DNA of 64,000 bases. Origin: CAZDDI01 sp964504195 (GTDB lineage: Bacteria; Chloroflexota; Anaerolineae; B4-G1; SLSP01). Positions 41,211-49,736 of this stretch are shown here, one piece after another. The stretch is taken from positions 1 to 64,000 of the forward strand of contig CAZDDI010000012.1 of assembly GCA_964504195.1 (NCBI GenBank). Direction: 5' to 3'. Within the stretch, counting starts at the first letter, position 1. Every line of letters begins with the position of its first letter. The position numbers and the translations under genes were made by a program. Below the pieces are notes generated by a model. That model saw only the letters and a program-made list of their open reading frames with translations. It did not search any database and was not told where the DNA came from.

Positions 41211-41855
41211 ATGACATTACGACTCTGGCTTGTACGCCACGCCCAATCCACCTGGAACGCTGCCGGGCGGATGCAAGGCTGGGCCGATCCGCCGTTGAGC
41301 GATGTAGGCCGCGAACAGGCGGCCTTGGCCGCGGCGCGGTTCGCATCCGAGCCACTCACGGCGATCTACACTAGCCCGCAGATACGCGCCGTTGAAACCG
41401 CGCAGGCCATCGGCGCAGTGTCCGGGTGTGAACCGATTCTCGATCCACGCTTGCGCGAGATCGGCGTGGGACAAGCGGAAGGCTGCTCGTGGGACGATTG
41501 GGCGGCACGCTGGCCGCAAGTCGCTACCGCCATCGCGCGCAGCGAGTTCGCGCTGGAACACGTTCCCGATTCCGAGCCGCTTCCGGACTTTCTCGCGCGT
41601 GTGGAGGCGGTATTCGCCGACATCCATGTGCAGCACGTCGAAGGGAACATCGCCGTCGTAGCGCATGGCGGCGTGTTTCGCGCGTACTTCGGGCAGCTGC
41701 TTAAAACCGCGCAACGCTACTGCGCTACGCTCACCTTCGGTAATGCCTCGCTTTCGCTGGTGACGTTTGCCCCCGATTCCTGGGCAAGCGTGCGCTTCAT
41801 CAATGATACGTCGCACCTGCAAAATGGAGCGGGAGAAGTGTTGCGTGATGCGTGA
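41211..41855 (+). CDS. Histidine phosphatase family protein
   Basis: 214 residues. The catalytic RHG motif appears as RHAQSTWN (Gln in place of the usual Gly-Glu region), and the second active histidine as VAHGGVFRAYFG. The remaining charges (PLSDVGREQA) are standard. Members include alpha-ribazole and phosphoglycerate phosphatases; the substrate cannot be fixed. The next to B12-dependent mutase genes hints at cobalamin, but that is only a neighbourhood clue. Confidence 0.85.
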   Translation: MTLRLWLVRHAQSTWNAAGRMQGWADPPLSDVGREQAALAAARFASEPLTAIYTSPQIRAVETAQAIGAVSGCEPILDPRLREIGVGQAEGCSWDDWAARWPQVATAIARSEFALEHVPDSEPLPDFLARVEAVFADIHVQHVEGNIAVVAHGGVFRAYFGQLLKTAQRYCATLTFGNASLSLVTFAPDSWASVRFINDTSHLQNGAGEVLRDA

Positions 41856-41875
41856 TTTTTTCTTCACGTTTCACA

Positions 41876-41945
41876 AAATTCGCCATTCGCCATTCGCTAT
41901 TCGCCATTCGCCATTCGCTATTTGAGATTTGAGATTTGCCGGAGG
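41876..41945. repeat. ATTCGCCATTCGCTATTCGCC-type spacer repeat
   Basis: Six to seven degenerate tandem copies of ATTCGCC/ATTCGCT, then TTTGAGATTTGAGATTTGCC, directly before the GGAGG of the acetyltransferase gene. Same class as the AAATC-type spacers (the reverse complement of GCGAATGGCGAAT). Confidence 0.65.
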
Positions 41946-41951
41946 TAAGCT

Positions 41952-42503
41952 ATGTACTACGACGGAACCCTGATCCGCTTGCGCCCCTCGGAGCGCGCCG
42001 ATTTGCCGCTGTTTGCGCAGTGGCTCTCCAACCCGGAGATGCGGGATTACGTTACCGTGCGCTATATGTCCCTGGCATTGGAAGAGCACTGGTTCGAGGG
42101 GCTGCTGCCCGATGTAGGCGGCGTTGCGCCAAGTCGGTTACACTTTGTCATTGAGACGCGCGAGGCTGCCCGACCCATTGGCGTCACCGGGCTGGAAGAC
42201 TTCAACTGGCGCGACCGGGAGGCCGAAGTGGGCATCATCGTGGGCGACCCGGAGTTCTGGGGGCGCGGCTATGGCAGCGACGCGATGCGCGCCATCCTCA
42301 ACGTGGGCTTCAACTGGTACAACCTGCATCGTATCTACCTGCGCGTGGTGGATGATAACGCTCGTGCCATCCGCTCCTACGAGAAATGTGGCTTTACCCA
42401 TGAGGGCCGCTTCCGCGAGGCCGTGTTCATTGATGGCCGCTATCACGATTATCTGGTGATGGGAATGTTGCAACGCGAATTTCAGGCGCAAGCCGAGGAG
42501 TAA
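41952..42503 (+). CDS. GNAT N-acetyltransferase (RimJ/RimL type)
   Basis: 183 residues. Acetyl-CoA-binding motif A is visible as VGIIVGDPEFWGRGYGSDAM, and motif B as HRIYLRVVDDNARAIRSYEK. The family is used for N-terminal protein acetylation, antibiotic modification or polyamine acetylation; no substrate can be assigned. GGAGG lies before the ATG. It is followed after three bases by a flavin-type reductase. Confidence 0.85.
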   Translation: MYYDGTLIRLRPSERADLPLFAQWLSNPEMRDYVTVRYMSLALEEHWFEGLLPDVGGVAPSRLHFVIETREAARPIGVTGLEDFNWRDREAEVGIIVGDPEFWGRGYGSDAMRAILNVGFNWYNLHRIYLRVVDDNARAIRSYEKCGFTHEGRFREAVFIDGRYHDYLVMGMLQREFQAQAEE

Positions 42504-42506
42504 CTA

Positions 42507-43097
42507 ATGAGCACCTTCAATCCACAGGTAGAAGCCTGGTTACGGCAGGCCTTCAAGTATTTGAACCGTTTTATGTTGTTGCTGTGGCGCTTGGGACTTG
42601 GCCCTTGGCTTAGCCTGTGGCCTGATGTGGGCGGGCGCATCATGGTGCTCACGCACACGGGGCGCAAAACCGGACGCCAGCGGCACACCCCGCTCAACTA
42701 CGCGCTGGTAGATGGGGAGCTCTACTGCACCGCCGGGTTCGGCGCGATTGCGGACTGGTATCGTAATCTCAAAGCCACCCCCAACGTCGAAGTCTGGCTG
42801 CCGGAGGGTTGGTGGGCTGGCGTCGCGGAGGAAATCGCGCCGGAAGACCCCGCCGTGCGGCTGGCGCTGATGCGCGCCGTGCTACGGGGCAGCGGCATCG
42901 TCGCGCCACTGATGGGGGTCAGTCCCAGCCTGCCCGATGTGGAACTTGCCGAGCGCACAGCGGAGTATCGCCTGCTGCACATTCGGCGCGTTGCCGAGCG
43001 CACCGGTCCCGCAGGCCCTGGCGACCTCGCTTGGGTTTGGCCTCTGGCGACAGTCCTCCTCTTGCCGCTGGCCTTGCGGAAACGAAAGCGGGGGTAA
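42507..43097 (+). CDS. Deazaflavin/FMN-dependent nitroreductase-like protein (DUF385)
   Basis: 196 residues. The DUF385 core is present: LTHTGRKTGRQRHTPL, and FGAIADWYRNLKATPNVEVW, both typical of F420-dependent (Ddn-like) proteins. The C-terminus adds a single hydrophobic segment (LAWVWPLATVLLLPLAL) with a basic tail, suggesting attachment to the membrane. The next gene starts directly after its stop. Cofactor (F420 or FMN) is not certain. Confidence 0.8.
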   Translation: MSTFNPQVEAWLRQAFKYLNRFMLLLWRLGLGPWLSLWPDVGGRIMVLTHTGRKTGRQRHTPLNYALVDGELYCTAGFGAIADWYRNLKATPNVEVWLPEGWWAGVAEEIAPEDPAVRLALMRAVLRGSGIVAPLMGVSPSLPDVELAERTAEYRLLHIRRVAERTGPAGPGDLAWVWPLATVLLLPLALRKRKRG

Positions 43098-44516
43098 ATG
43101 ACACATCAAACACGCTTGCCGCTTGTGCCCAACGCACCGGTTGCTGATGAGCGCAACTATCAAGCTGCCCTGAAAACATTGCTAATGGAGGATCTGGATT
43201 TTCACGATAAAGGCAGCAGTTACGCTTCACACAATTTCCACTCGTTCCCGGCTAAATTTCCACCACAGCTGCCGCGTAAGTTCATTCAAGAGCTTACATC
43301 GCCAGGCGACTATGTTTATGATCCAATGATGGGGTCTGGCACGACGCTTGTCGAGGCATTGCTATTGGGGCGGTATGCAGTGGGCAGCGATATAGACCCG
43401 CTGGCGGTACGCATCGCCAGAGTCAAGACACAACCGTTGGAAGTTATCACTGCTAGTGAAGTTGGGTGCGAGGTTGCCCAGCGCGCCCGAAATCTGGTGA
43501 ACCAACACAGCGCAACATTGACGCAGGAATTAACCAGCCGATGGGACAAGCAAACGCGGGATTTCGTCAACTATTGGTTCATGCCGCAAACCCAACTTGA
43601 ATTGCTGGCCTTGCTTAAAGAAATTGTACAAATCCCCGACGCCACGTTGCGCGCTTTTCTGGAACTGGCTTTTTCCGCTGTGATTATCACTAAATCTGGC
43701 GGCGTATCATTGGCGCGTGATTTAGCGCACACCCGCCCCCATCGCGCCAAGATCGTCAAGACACCAGAAGGAGCCGTGCTTATCGCTGAACCAGGCGCGC
43801 AAAATTCGGCGCGCGCTCAATACACGACCAAAGTGCTGCGCTCCCCCATCACGGAATTTAGTAAACGCTTACAACTAAACCTTGACGGCCTCAGCGCGGC
43901 TACCTGGGCTGGTGGGGAGAGTCTTATCGTGTTTGGGAATGCTGAGCGGGCACCCCTTGCACCCAATTCGATAGATTTGATTGTCACCTCCCCCCCGTAT
44001 GCTTCCAACGCGATTGATTATATGCGCGCGCACAAGTTCTCGCTGGTGTGGTTGGGGCATAACATTGATAGCTTGAGCGAAACGCGCAGCCGTTATGTGG
44101 GTGGAGAAGCCATTTCAGCCATGCACTTTGAAACATTACCCCCTAAGACGCAAGCCCTGGTCAACCAGATTTTGCATCTGGATCGTAAAAAGGGACAGGT
44201 TTTGCATCGTTACTACTCGGAGATGACCCGTGTGCTAGGTGAAATGTGTCGAGTGCTGAAACCGGGCAAAGCAGCGATTGTGGTTGTGGGCAGTTCGGTC
44301 ATGCGTGGGGTGGATACAGAAACACAGTACTGTTTAGCCGAAATTGGTGCGCAGGTAGGCTTTGCAGCTTCATATATCGGCGTGCGCCAATTAGACCGTG
44401 ACCGGCGCATGATGCCTGCTGGGAATCGGATAGATCACACTTCGCAGATTCAACAACGGATGCACGAGGAATATGTCATAGGATTTTACAAGCCTGAAGA
44501 GGTAGGAAAAGTATGA
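43098..44516 (+). CDS. DNA amino-methyltransferase of a type II R-M system
   Basis: 472 residues. SAM-binding motif YDPMMGSGTTLVEA at about 74-87 comes before the catalytic TSPPY at 297-301; TSPPY is the N4-cytosine style motif. FHSFPAKFPPQLP (48-60) is a further conserved box in such enzymes. The ATG follows the previous stop directly and its own stop overlaps the endonuclease gene by 4 bases (ATGA), so both are co-translated. Together with the NgoMIV-like endonuclease it forms a complete R-M unit. The known NgoMIV methylase makes 5-methylcytosine, so the enzyme class here differs. Confidence 0.88.
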   Translation: MTHQTRLPLVPNAPVADERNYQAALKTLLMEDLDFHDKGSSYASHNFHSFPAKFPPQLPRKFIQELTSPGDYVYDPMMGSGTTLVEALLLGRYAVGSDIDPLAVRIARVKTQPLEVITASEVGCEVAQRARNLVNQHSATLTQELTSRWDKQTRDFVNYWFMPQTQLELLALLKEIVQIPDATLRAFLELAFSAVIITKSGGVSLARDLAHTRPHRAKIVKTPEGAVLIAEPGAQNSARAQYTTKVLRSPITEFSKRLQLNLDGLSAATWAGGESLIVFGNAERAPLAPNSIDLIVTSPPYASNAIDYMRAHKFSLVWLGHNIDSLSETRSRYVGGEAISAMHFETLPPKTQALVNQILHLDRKKGQVLHRYYSEMTRVLGEMCRVLKPGKAAIVVVGSSVMRGVDTETQYCLAEIGAQVGFAASYIGVRQLDRDRRMMPAGNRIDHTSQIQQRMHEEYVIGFYKPEEVGKV

Positions 44517-45373
44517 CTGATATAAAAATGTTGCGCAGCGCTTACCATCAGCAAATTTGCGGAAAAATTATCCGTATCACTGAAAGAGATGGCAAGAAGT
44601 ACCCCAACTTTGCGGATGGCGGCAGTTTGACCAGTACCAAAATTGCCTGGGGCATTCTTGAGCATTTGCAATACGCGCGCAACCCGGAATCTATATCGGG
44701 CCAGACTTCTGGCGGGCGTTTCGAGGTGCTTACCTGCAATTTTCTGGAAGCAGCTTTCAACTTGTTACGTCCTTTACGCCCTGGAGAATGGCGCTATTCC
44801 ACGCGTCTGACAATTTCTCAATTCGATCAGTATCGGCATCTCGAAGAACTTGAAGCCATTGTCCGTGAGGATGATACATTAGCTTCGGCTTTGGGTTTGG
44901 ATTACATCGTAAAGCCGGATATTCTTGTAGGGCGTGTGCCAGTTTCAGATGCGCAACTCAACGCTGAGGGGGTGCTCTTGGATGCAAAAACGCACCTGGC
45001 TTCTTTGACACCGCTGCGCGCGGCCAATTCCACGTCACCTTTACCCATTCTACACGCCAGTATTTCCTGCAAATGGACGTTGCGCAGCGACCGGGGACAG
45101 AATGCACGCACTGAAGCGTTGAATCTGATCCGCAACCGCAAAGGACGCGCGCCGCATATTGTAGTTGTGACCGCAGAACCCATGCCTACCCGCCTGGCGA
45201 CTCTGGCGCTAGGCACAGGCGATTTGGACTGCGTCTATCACTTTGCGCTTAACGAGCTCCACGCGGTTGTGGCAGAAATGCGGAACGAGGATCAATTGGA
45301 GATGCTCAACTTGCTGATTGATGGCCGTCGCTTGCGCGACATCAGCGATTTGCCGTTCGATTTAGCGATATAG
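44513..45373 (+). CDS. Type II restriction endonuclease, NgoMIV-like
   Basis: 286 residues, the same length as NgoMIV. The catalytic pattern matches: Glu71, Asp136 in KPDILVG, and Ser185/Lys187 in HASISCKWTLRSD (NgoMIV uses Glu70, Asp140, Ser185, Lys187). The following LNLIRNRKGRAPHIVVVT also fits. NgoMIV cuts GCCGGC; related enzymes (Cfr10I, Bse634I) cut RCCGGY, so the target is probably GCCGGC or a related CCGG site. It is translationally coupled to the methyltransferase. Base use is close to that of neighbours, so the acquisition is not recent or came from a similar genome. Confidence 0.85.
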   Translation: MTDIKMLRSAYHQQICGKIIRITERDGKKYPNFADGGSLTSTKIAWGILEHLQYARNPESISGQTSGGRFEVLTCNFLEAAFNLLRPLRPGEWRYSTRLTISQFDQYRHLEELEAIVREDDTLASALGLDYIVKPDILVGRVPVSDAQLNAEGVLLDAKTHLASLTPLRAANSTSPLPILHASISCKWTLRSDRGQNARTEALNLIRNRKGRAPHIVVVTAEPMPTRLATLALGTGDLDCVYHFALNELHAVVAEMRNEDQLEMLNLLIDGRRLRDISDLPFDLAI

Positions 45374-45427
45374 TTATTCTTCGGCCTTCAGCAATAGCGC
45401 TAGCTGTTGGATTTTGTTGGGCATACA

Positions 45428-47593
45428 TCACGGTTGTATGCTGATTTGTCCCAGCCAGATGCTATCTCCCACTGCTTGTCCCGTGCGCGTGACCGGTTGC
45501 CGTGCTCCGGCAAAATCGTACATCCCCGCGATGAGTGTGTAGTGTCCGGGCGGTAAGTCGTCGGGCAATAGCACCCCGTAGCGGTCGTGGAGCTGCTCGC
45601 CGGGCTGCCAGCTATCGGTGGGGCGGAAGCCGCCGAGCGGTTCGGCATCGGCCTGGGCGACGAGTACGCCGTTTTCTGCGAGCAGATGGACGAAGACTTT
45701 GAGCCGCGCGCCGGGCGCAGCGAGTGCGTTCCAGAATAGTGTCATGGGTATGATGTCGCCGGGCGCGTAGGTGGCTCCCCCCAGATCGGCCCCTTCGAGT
45801 AGTACCGTCTCCCCCAATTGTGCCGTCGTTGCAATCGTGGGGGCGGTGGGTAGCGGCGTCACTCCGTAACGCGCCAGGCGTACCTTGCCCACCCATATAT
45901 CTGTCGCTTTGTAGGCCTGCTGCGCCAGCTCCAGCTCGATGTGCCGCCCCGGATCGGATTCCGCATCCCCCCAATAGAGGACGAAGAGCTGCCGGTGTCC
46001 GGCGATGGTCTCGCTAACCCAGGTGGCGGCAGCCTCGGGGGCGGGGTGGTAGGGCGCGGGGTAGACGGGCAGCGGGCCGCGGTAGTAATAGGTGAAGACT
46101 TCCCACTGATTGGGCGCGTTGAGCAGAATGGCGTCACCCGGCTGGCCGGCGGCGATGGTCGCCGCTAGTCCCCGGTAGTCGTCGCGGGCGTAGGCCGGAT
46201 CGTCAAACAGATGCTGCAGCGCCGTAACCTGCGTGGGCAGCAGCGCCAGCAGCAGGAGTGCGGCGAGCCAGCGCCGCCACCCCGCGCGGGCCAGGGGGAG
46301 CGCGAGCAGCACGCCCAGCGGGGCTACAGAGATCATCAGGAATTTGAGGTAGGCGGGCCGGTAGATGCCGAGCGCGGCGATGAGGGCGGCGGGCAGCAGT
46401 GCCATGAGCGCGGCGGCCCAGGCGATGAAGGGGCGACGGGAGCGTGTCAACATGGTGAGCGCGAGTAGTCCCAGCGCGGGCAGCAACAGGTAGGGCGCGG
46501 CTTTTGCGGGCAGGGTGATGCCCGCTAGCAGGGTGCGCGCCATCGCGCCCACTGCGCCGGAAGCGTCCAGATCGGGCGGACGCCAGCCGGAGGCGCGCAG
46601 GGCGATGGGCGTCCAGGGCAGGAAGGCTAGCCCGGCCAGCAGGTGCGCGGCGAGCCAGTGGGGGAGACCCTTCGGCAGGCTCAGGGGCCGAGAAAGCGAA
46701 CTTACTGAATCCCCGGTGGGTGAGCCTGTCGAACCCCCGGTGGGTGCGTTGTGTGCGCGCCCCTTCGGCAGGCTCAGGGGCCGAGAAAGCGAACTTACCG
46801 AATCCCCGGTGGGTGAGCCTGCCGAACCCCCGGTGGGTGCGTTGTGTGCGCGCCTCTTCGGCAGGCTCAGGGGACGGGGGGGAACACTTGCCGACCCGGT
46901 GGGTGAGCTTGCCGAACCCCCGGTGGGTGCGTTGTGCGCGCGCCCCTTCGGCAGGCTCAGGGGCCGAGAAAGCGAACTTGCCGAATCCCCGGTGGGTGAG
47001 CTTGCCGAACCCCATAACCAATCCACTCCGAAAGCCAGATTCAGCCCGGCGAGGGCGAAGACAAAGGCGTATTGGGTATACAGCCCCAACGCGACGGCAG
47101 CCGCCAGGGCTGCGGCGTGCTTCCAGGAGGGGGCGGCGATCAGCTGTGTGCCGCTCCAGAGGGCCAACGCGCCCGCCAGCCCCAGCAGGGCGTACATGCG
47201 CGCTTCCTGGCTGTAGTAGACGGCGAGGGGGTTCACGGCTACGAACAGCGCCGCGCCGATGGCTGCCGGATCGCCGCCGGCTTTGCGGCCTAGCGCTGCC
47301 GCGAGCGCAACGGTGAGCCAGCCGCACAGTACGGAGAAGGCGCGGAGGGCAAACTCACTCTCGCCGGTGGCTGCGCGCCACGCATGGAGGAGCAGGTAGT
47401 AGCCGGGCGGGTGAATATCGCCCGCCGCCCCGGCGATGATGAGTGACAGTGGGCGTTCTACCAGACGTGCGGTGTTGCCTTCATCGTTCCAGAAGGATTG
47501 GGCATCCAGGCAGTGGAAGCGCAGCGCGGCAGCCAGTAATAGGATGAGCAGCAGGAGCAGGCGCAGGGCGACCCGCAAACCGGATGATCCCAT
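45428..47593 (-). CDS. Membrane glycosyltransferase (GT39/PMT-like) with an in-frame repeat insert
   Basis: 721 residues with about ten membrane helices. The N-terminal lumenal motif SFWNDEGNTARLVERP and the following GDIHPPGYYLLLHAW resemble PMT/ArnT-like enzymes that take polyprenyl-phosphate sugars. The C-terminal ~240 residues form an extracytoplasmic domain. Between helices, residues ~194-308 form a repeat of SASSPTGDSVSSLSRPLSL-type units, encoded by an approximately 93-bp DNA repeat (46668-47012) that keeps the reading frame. Such a loop would face one side of the membrane. The start at 47593 lies 8 bases after the upstream gene stop; longer frames do not look coding. Confidence 0.78.
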   Translation of the reverse strand: MGSSGLRVALRLLLLLILLLAAALRFHCLDAQSFWNDEGNTARLVERPLSLIIAGAAGDIHPPGYYLLLHAWRAATGESEFALRAFSVLCGWLTVALAAALGRKAGGDPAAIGAALFVAVNPLAVYYSQEARMYALLGLAGALALWSGTQLIAAPSWKHAAALAAAVALGLYTQYAFVFALAGLNLAFGVDWLWGSASSPTGDSASSLSRPLSLPKGRAHNAPTGGSASSPTGSASVPPRPLSLPKRRAHNAPTGGSAGSPTGDSVSSLSRPLSLPKGRAHNAPTGGSTGSPTGDSVSSLSRPLSLPKGLPHWLAAHLLAGLAFLPWTPIALRASGWRPPDLDASGAVGAMARTLLAGITLPAKAAPYLLLPALGLLALTMLTRSRRPFIAWAAALMALLPAALIAALGIYRPAYLKFLMISVAPLGVLLALPLARAGWRRWLAALLLLALLPTQVTALQHLFDDPAYARDDYRGLAATIAAGQPGDAILLNAPNQWEVFTYYYRGPLPVYPAPYHPAPEAAATWVSETIAGHRQLFVLYWGDAESDPGRHIELELAQQAYKATDIWVGKVRLARYGVTPLPTAPTIATTAQLGETVLLEGADLGGATYAPGDIIPMTLFWNALAAPGARLKVFVHLLAENGVLVAQADAEPLGGFRPTDSWQPGEQLHDRYGVLLPDDLPPGHYTLIAGMYDFAGARQPVTRTGQAVGDSIWLGQISIQP
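46668..47012. repeat. Tandem 93/90-bp repeat array inside a coding region
   Basis: Four copies (the last partial) each begin CTTCGGCAGGCTCAGGGG and contain CCGGTGGGTGAGC(C/T)TG(C/T)CGAACCCCCGGTGGG; copy 3 is three bases shorter and the most diverged. Spacing is 93, 93 and 90 bases, all multiples of three, so the frame is kept. Related words recur at 54612-54722 outside any gene. Confidence 0.9.
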
Positions 47594-47601
47594 CACGTGG
47601 C

Positions 47602-48216
47602 TCAGCCTTCGAGTGCTGCCAGCACTTTGGCGGCGAGAATGCTGCCCCGGCGCTCGATGGTAGGCGGGTCGGTGAGGCAGTTGACGATGGTAGAGGGGAT
47701 GCCGAGGGCGCATGGGCCGCCATCGAGGATGAGCGCGACTTTATTCCCCATTTCTTCGACTGCTTCTGCGGCGGTGATAGCTGGGGGATGGCCGGGACGG
47801 CTGGCCCAGCTGACGACGACCGCGCCGCCGAGCAGTTCGAGCAGCGGCCAGAGGGCGGGGGTGTTAGGGTGACGTAGTGCGACCCGTGTCGCTTTCAGGT
47901 CTGGGGGCAGGTCTGGCCCAGGCGGGAGGATGAGCGTAAGCGGCCCCGGCCAGTAGCGTTGCGCCAGTCTTTGTGCGGCGCGGCTGGGTCGGGCCAGTGT
48001 CTCCAGCAGAGCTGGGTCAGAAATTAGCAGCGGCAATGCCGATTCGGGACGCCGCCCTTTGATTTCGTATAGGTGTGCGATAGCGCGTGCCTCTAGCCGG
48101 GCGGTTATGCCGTAGACGGTTTCGGTGGGGAGGATGACCAGCTCGCCGTGGCGCAACAAATCGGCGGCGCGCGCGATGGCTTCGGGGTGGTGCAGGGGCA
48201 GCACGGCGGCGCTCAT
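47602..48216 (-). CDS. L-threonylcarbamoyladenylate synthase (Sua5/YrdC/YwlC)
   Basis: 204 residues. It makes threonylcarbamoyl-AMP, the precursor of t6A37 in tRNA. The fold is seen in ILPTETVYGITARLEARA, KGRRPESALPLLIS, and ALGIPSTIVNC; KR-SALPL is the ATP and threonine site. Start at 48216 overlaps the stop of the HAD gene (ATGA), and the longer frame upstream is not coding. It has only the YrdC part, not the Sua5 C-terminal domain. Eight bases separate it from the glycosyltransferase start. Confidence 0.9.
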   Translation of the reverse strand: MSAAVLPLHHPEAIARAADLLRHGELVILPTETVYGITARLEARAIAHLYEIKGRRPESALPLLISDPALLETLARPSRAAQRLAQRYWPGPLTLILPPGPDLPPDLKATRVALRHPNTPALWPLLELLGGAVVVSWASRPGHPPAITAAEAVEEMGNKVALILDGGPCALGIPSTIVNCLTDPPTIERRGSILAAKVLAALEG

Positions 48217-49022
48217 GGGTATGCCCCGCTCAGCACGAAACGCTCCAATGCAGCGGCGGCTCCGTCTGCTTCTAGCGGTGGGGCGACCCAATCGGCAGCG
48301 GCGCGGACGGCGGGGATGGCGTTGCCCATCGCTACGCCCACACCGGCCCAGCGCACCATCTCCAGGTCGTTTTCGTGATCGCCAACGGCCATGACCGCTG
48401 TGCGGGGGATGTGCAGATGCGCGGATAGCCAATCCAGCCCCGCGCCTTTGTTGGCGCCGGATGGCACGACTTCAATGAATAGGGCGTGCGAGCGTACCAC
48501 ATCAGCTTGTCCGGCCACCCAGCCGCGTAAATCCTCGCCGATGGCAGGGATGGCGGTGGCTTCGGCCATCACCAGGACTTTATCGGCCTGATGGGTTGCC
48601 AGGACGCTCTTCCAGGGTTCGCCCACTTTGCAAACCTGACCCAGTAAATTTGTATCAAAGGTCTCCGGTGGGTAGCGTGCAGAGAAGAAGAGCTGCCCGT
48701 CGGCGTAGAGGATGACGCGAAGATGCTGGGTCTCGCAGTGGCGCAGTACGTTCAGAGCGAGCGAAGTGGGGAGCGTGCGGCGGTAGCGTGGTGCGGGATC
48801 GGCAGGGGCTTGAATCCAACCGCCCTGGTAGCAGAGCAGCGGCGCGGTAATGCCCAGCGCTTGCGCGAACGGGCGCGTGGCGGCGAACATCCGCCCGGTC
48901 GCCAGTGTGACCAGCACGCCCGCAGCCTGGGTCGCCGCGATAGCTTGCCGCACCGGCGCGCTGATGCGCTGGTCGTTGTCCATCAATGTTCCATCAAGGT
49001 CGAATGCTACAAGTTGGATCAT
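48213..49022 (-). CDS. HAD-superfamily Cof-type sugar/cofactor phosphatase
   Basis: 269 residues of the Cof/HAD-IIB group. Motif I is FDLDGTLMDN, motif III/IV appears as GDHENDLEMVRWAGVGVAMGNA. A cap domain lies between (about residues 85-190). The family dephosphorylates sugars, FMN or pyridoxal phosphate; substrate not predicted. The start at 49022 is immediately after the stop of the receiver-like gene (TGACATG on the minus strand), so it is coupled to it. The ribosome-binding site is weak. Confidence 0.88.
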   Translation of the reverse strand: MIQLVAFDLDGTLMDNDQRISAPVRQAIAATQAAGVLVTLATGRMFAATRPFAQALGITAPLLCYQGGWIQAPADPAPRYRRTLPTSLALNVLRHCETQHLRVILYADGQLFFSARYPPETFDTNLLGQVCKVGEPWKSVLATHQADKVLVMAEATAIPAIGEDLRGWVAGQADVVRSHALFIEVVPSGANKGAGLDWLSAHLHIPRTAVMAVGDHENDLEMVRWAGVGVAMGNAIPAVRAAADWVAPPLEADGAAAALERFVLSGAYP

Positions 49023-49023
49023 G

Positions 49024-49419
49024 TCAGATTGTTGGTTGTTGATCAGATACGATAGTGGCGCGTTGCATAGCACTATCCAATTCTTCTAATCCAAAAGGAA
49101 TTGTGCAGTATTGATGTAAAGGTGGCGCATATACTTCATCAAAGCAGTCATTGCTTTCTGTTTGTCTGATAAGTGTGATAGATGGGAATTTACCTTTAAT
49201 AATCCCTATCAAGCCGGGTGTTTTACTATCCCTGGTCACGCCCCACTCTGAAACTGTAATCAGGCCGCATAATGGTTGGGTCTGGATAATCAGCCGCGCT
49301 TCTTCCGGTGATTCGACGTGTAACACGGCAAATCCTTTCTGTTCCAAAAATACTTTGAGAATGTTTCGCCATGCATCGGGAATAGCGAGTAGGAGGTGAG
49401 TGTGGGTCGGAGCATTCAT
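49024..49419 (-). CDS. Small protein, possibly a degenerate receiver-like domain
   Basis: 131 residues. The opening THLLLAIPDAWRNILKVFLEQ and AVLHVESPEEARLIIQTQP resemble the alpha/beta start of CheY-like receiver domains, but the expected phospho-accepting aspartate is missing (CGLITVSEWGVTR), and Lys/Thr positions are not clear. It may be a pseudo-receiver or an unrelated alpha/beta protein. It is translationally coupled to the HAD gene. Confidence in function is low. Confidence 0.4.
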   Translation of the reverse strand: MNAPTHTHLLLAIPDAWRNILKVFLEQKGFAVLHVESPEEARLIIQTQPLCGLITVSEWGVTRDSKTPGLIGIIKGKFPSITLIRQTESNDCFDEVYAPPLHQYCTIPFGLEELDSAMQRATIVSDQQPTI

Positions 49420-49465
49420 GGTTTTTGCTTCGAGCCTCTGTTCAAATCAAAGTGACAGGCGATAC

Positions 49466-49717
49466 TTACCATACGCCACGATCCTCAAGCACGATTTCTG
49501 ATAGGGGTTTGCCGAAAGGGCTACCTAAAAGATCGACCAAACGCTGACGTGCTTCTACCGAGACTGGGTCAGGGGGGATTGGCTCATCAGACTTAGATTG
49601 GGTTAGCCGGGCAGCCGCCAGGATTTGCCCAATGCGCGCGGTTTGGGTTTTCGGCATGTTTTTAACAATTATCTGGATATGCACTTGTTGATGCTCGCGC
49701 AATTGCAGTGGTCTCAA
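49466..49717 (-). CDS. N-terminally truncated DUF104/AF2212-like antitoxin (possible pseudogene)
   Basis: The frame has no ATG near its beginning: the first likely start is a TTG at 49717. The residues before it (SKQGTLYP, open to a TAG at 49766) continue the DUF104 pattern GTLYPLRPLQLREHQQVHI, so the protein originally began further upstream, and its first beta strand has been replaced by the tail of the gene ending at 49737. The C-terminus (PLSEIVLEDRGVW) is typical. No PIN-domain toxin is beside it. It is likely a decayed antitoxin or a TTG-started short product. Confidence 0.5.
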   Translation of the reverse strand: MRPLQLREHQQVHIQIIVKNMPKTQTARIGQILAAARLTQSKSDEPIPPDPVSVEARQRLVDLLGSPFGKPLSEIVLEDRGVW

Positions 49718-49736
49718 CGGATATAACGTGCCTTGC

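Noticed and set aside
46668..47012. A CRISPR-like array of regularly spaced repeats
   Set aside because: The whole 93-bp unit is repeated, with no unique spacers, and the reading frame of the surrounding membrane protein is kept. No cas gene is nearby.
46203..47327. A 374-residue minus-strand frame inside the glycosyltransferase gene
   Set aside because: It is an Arg/Ala-rich shadow frame. The glycosyltransferase frame is longer, has membrane helices and carries the SFWNDEG motif.
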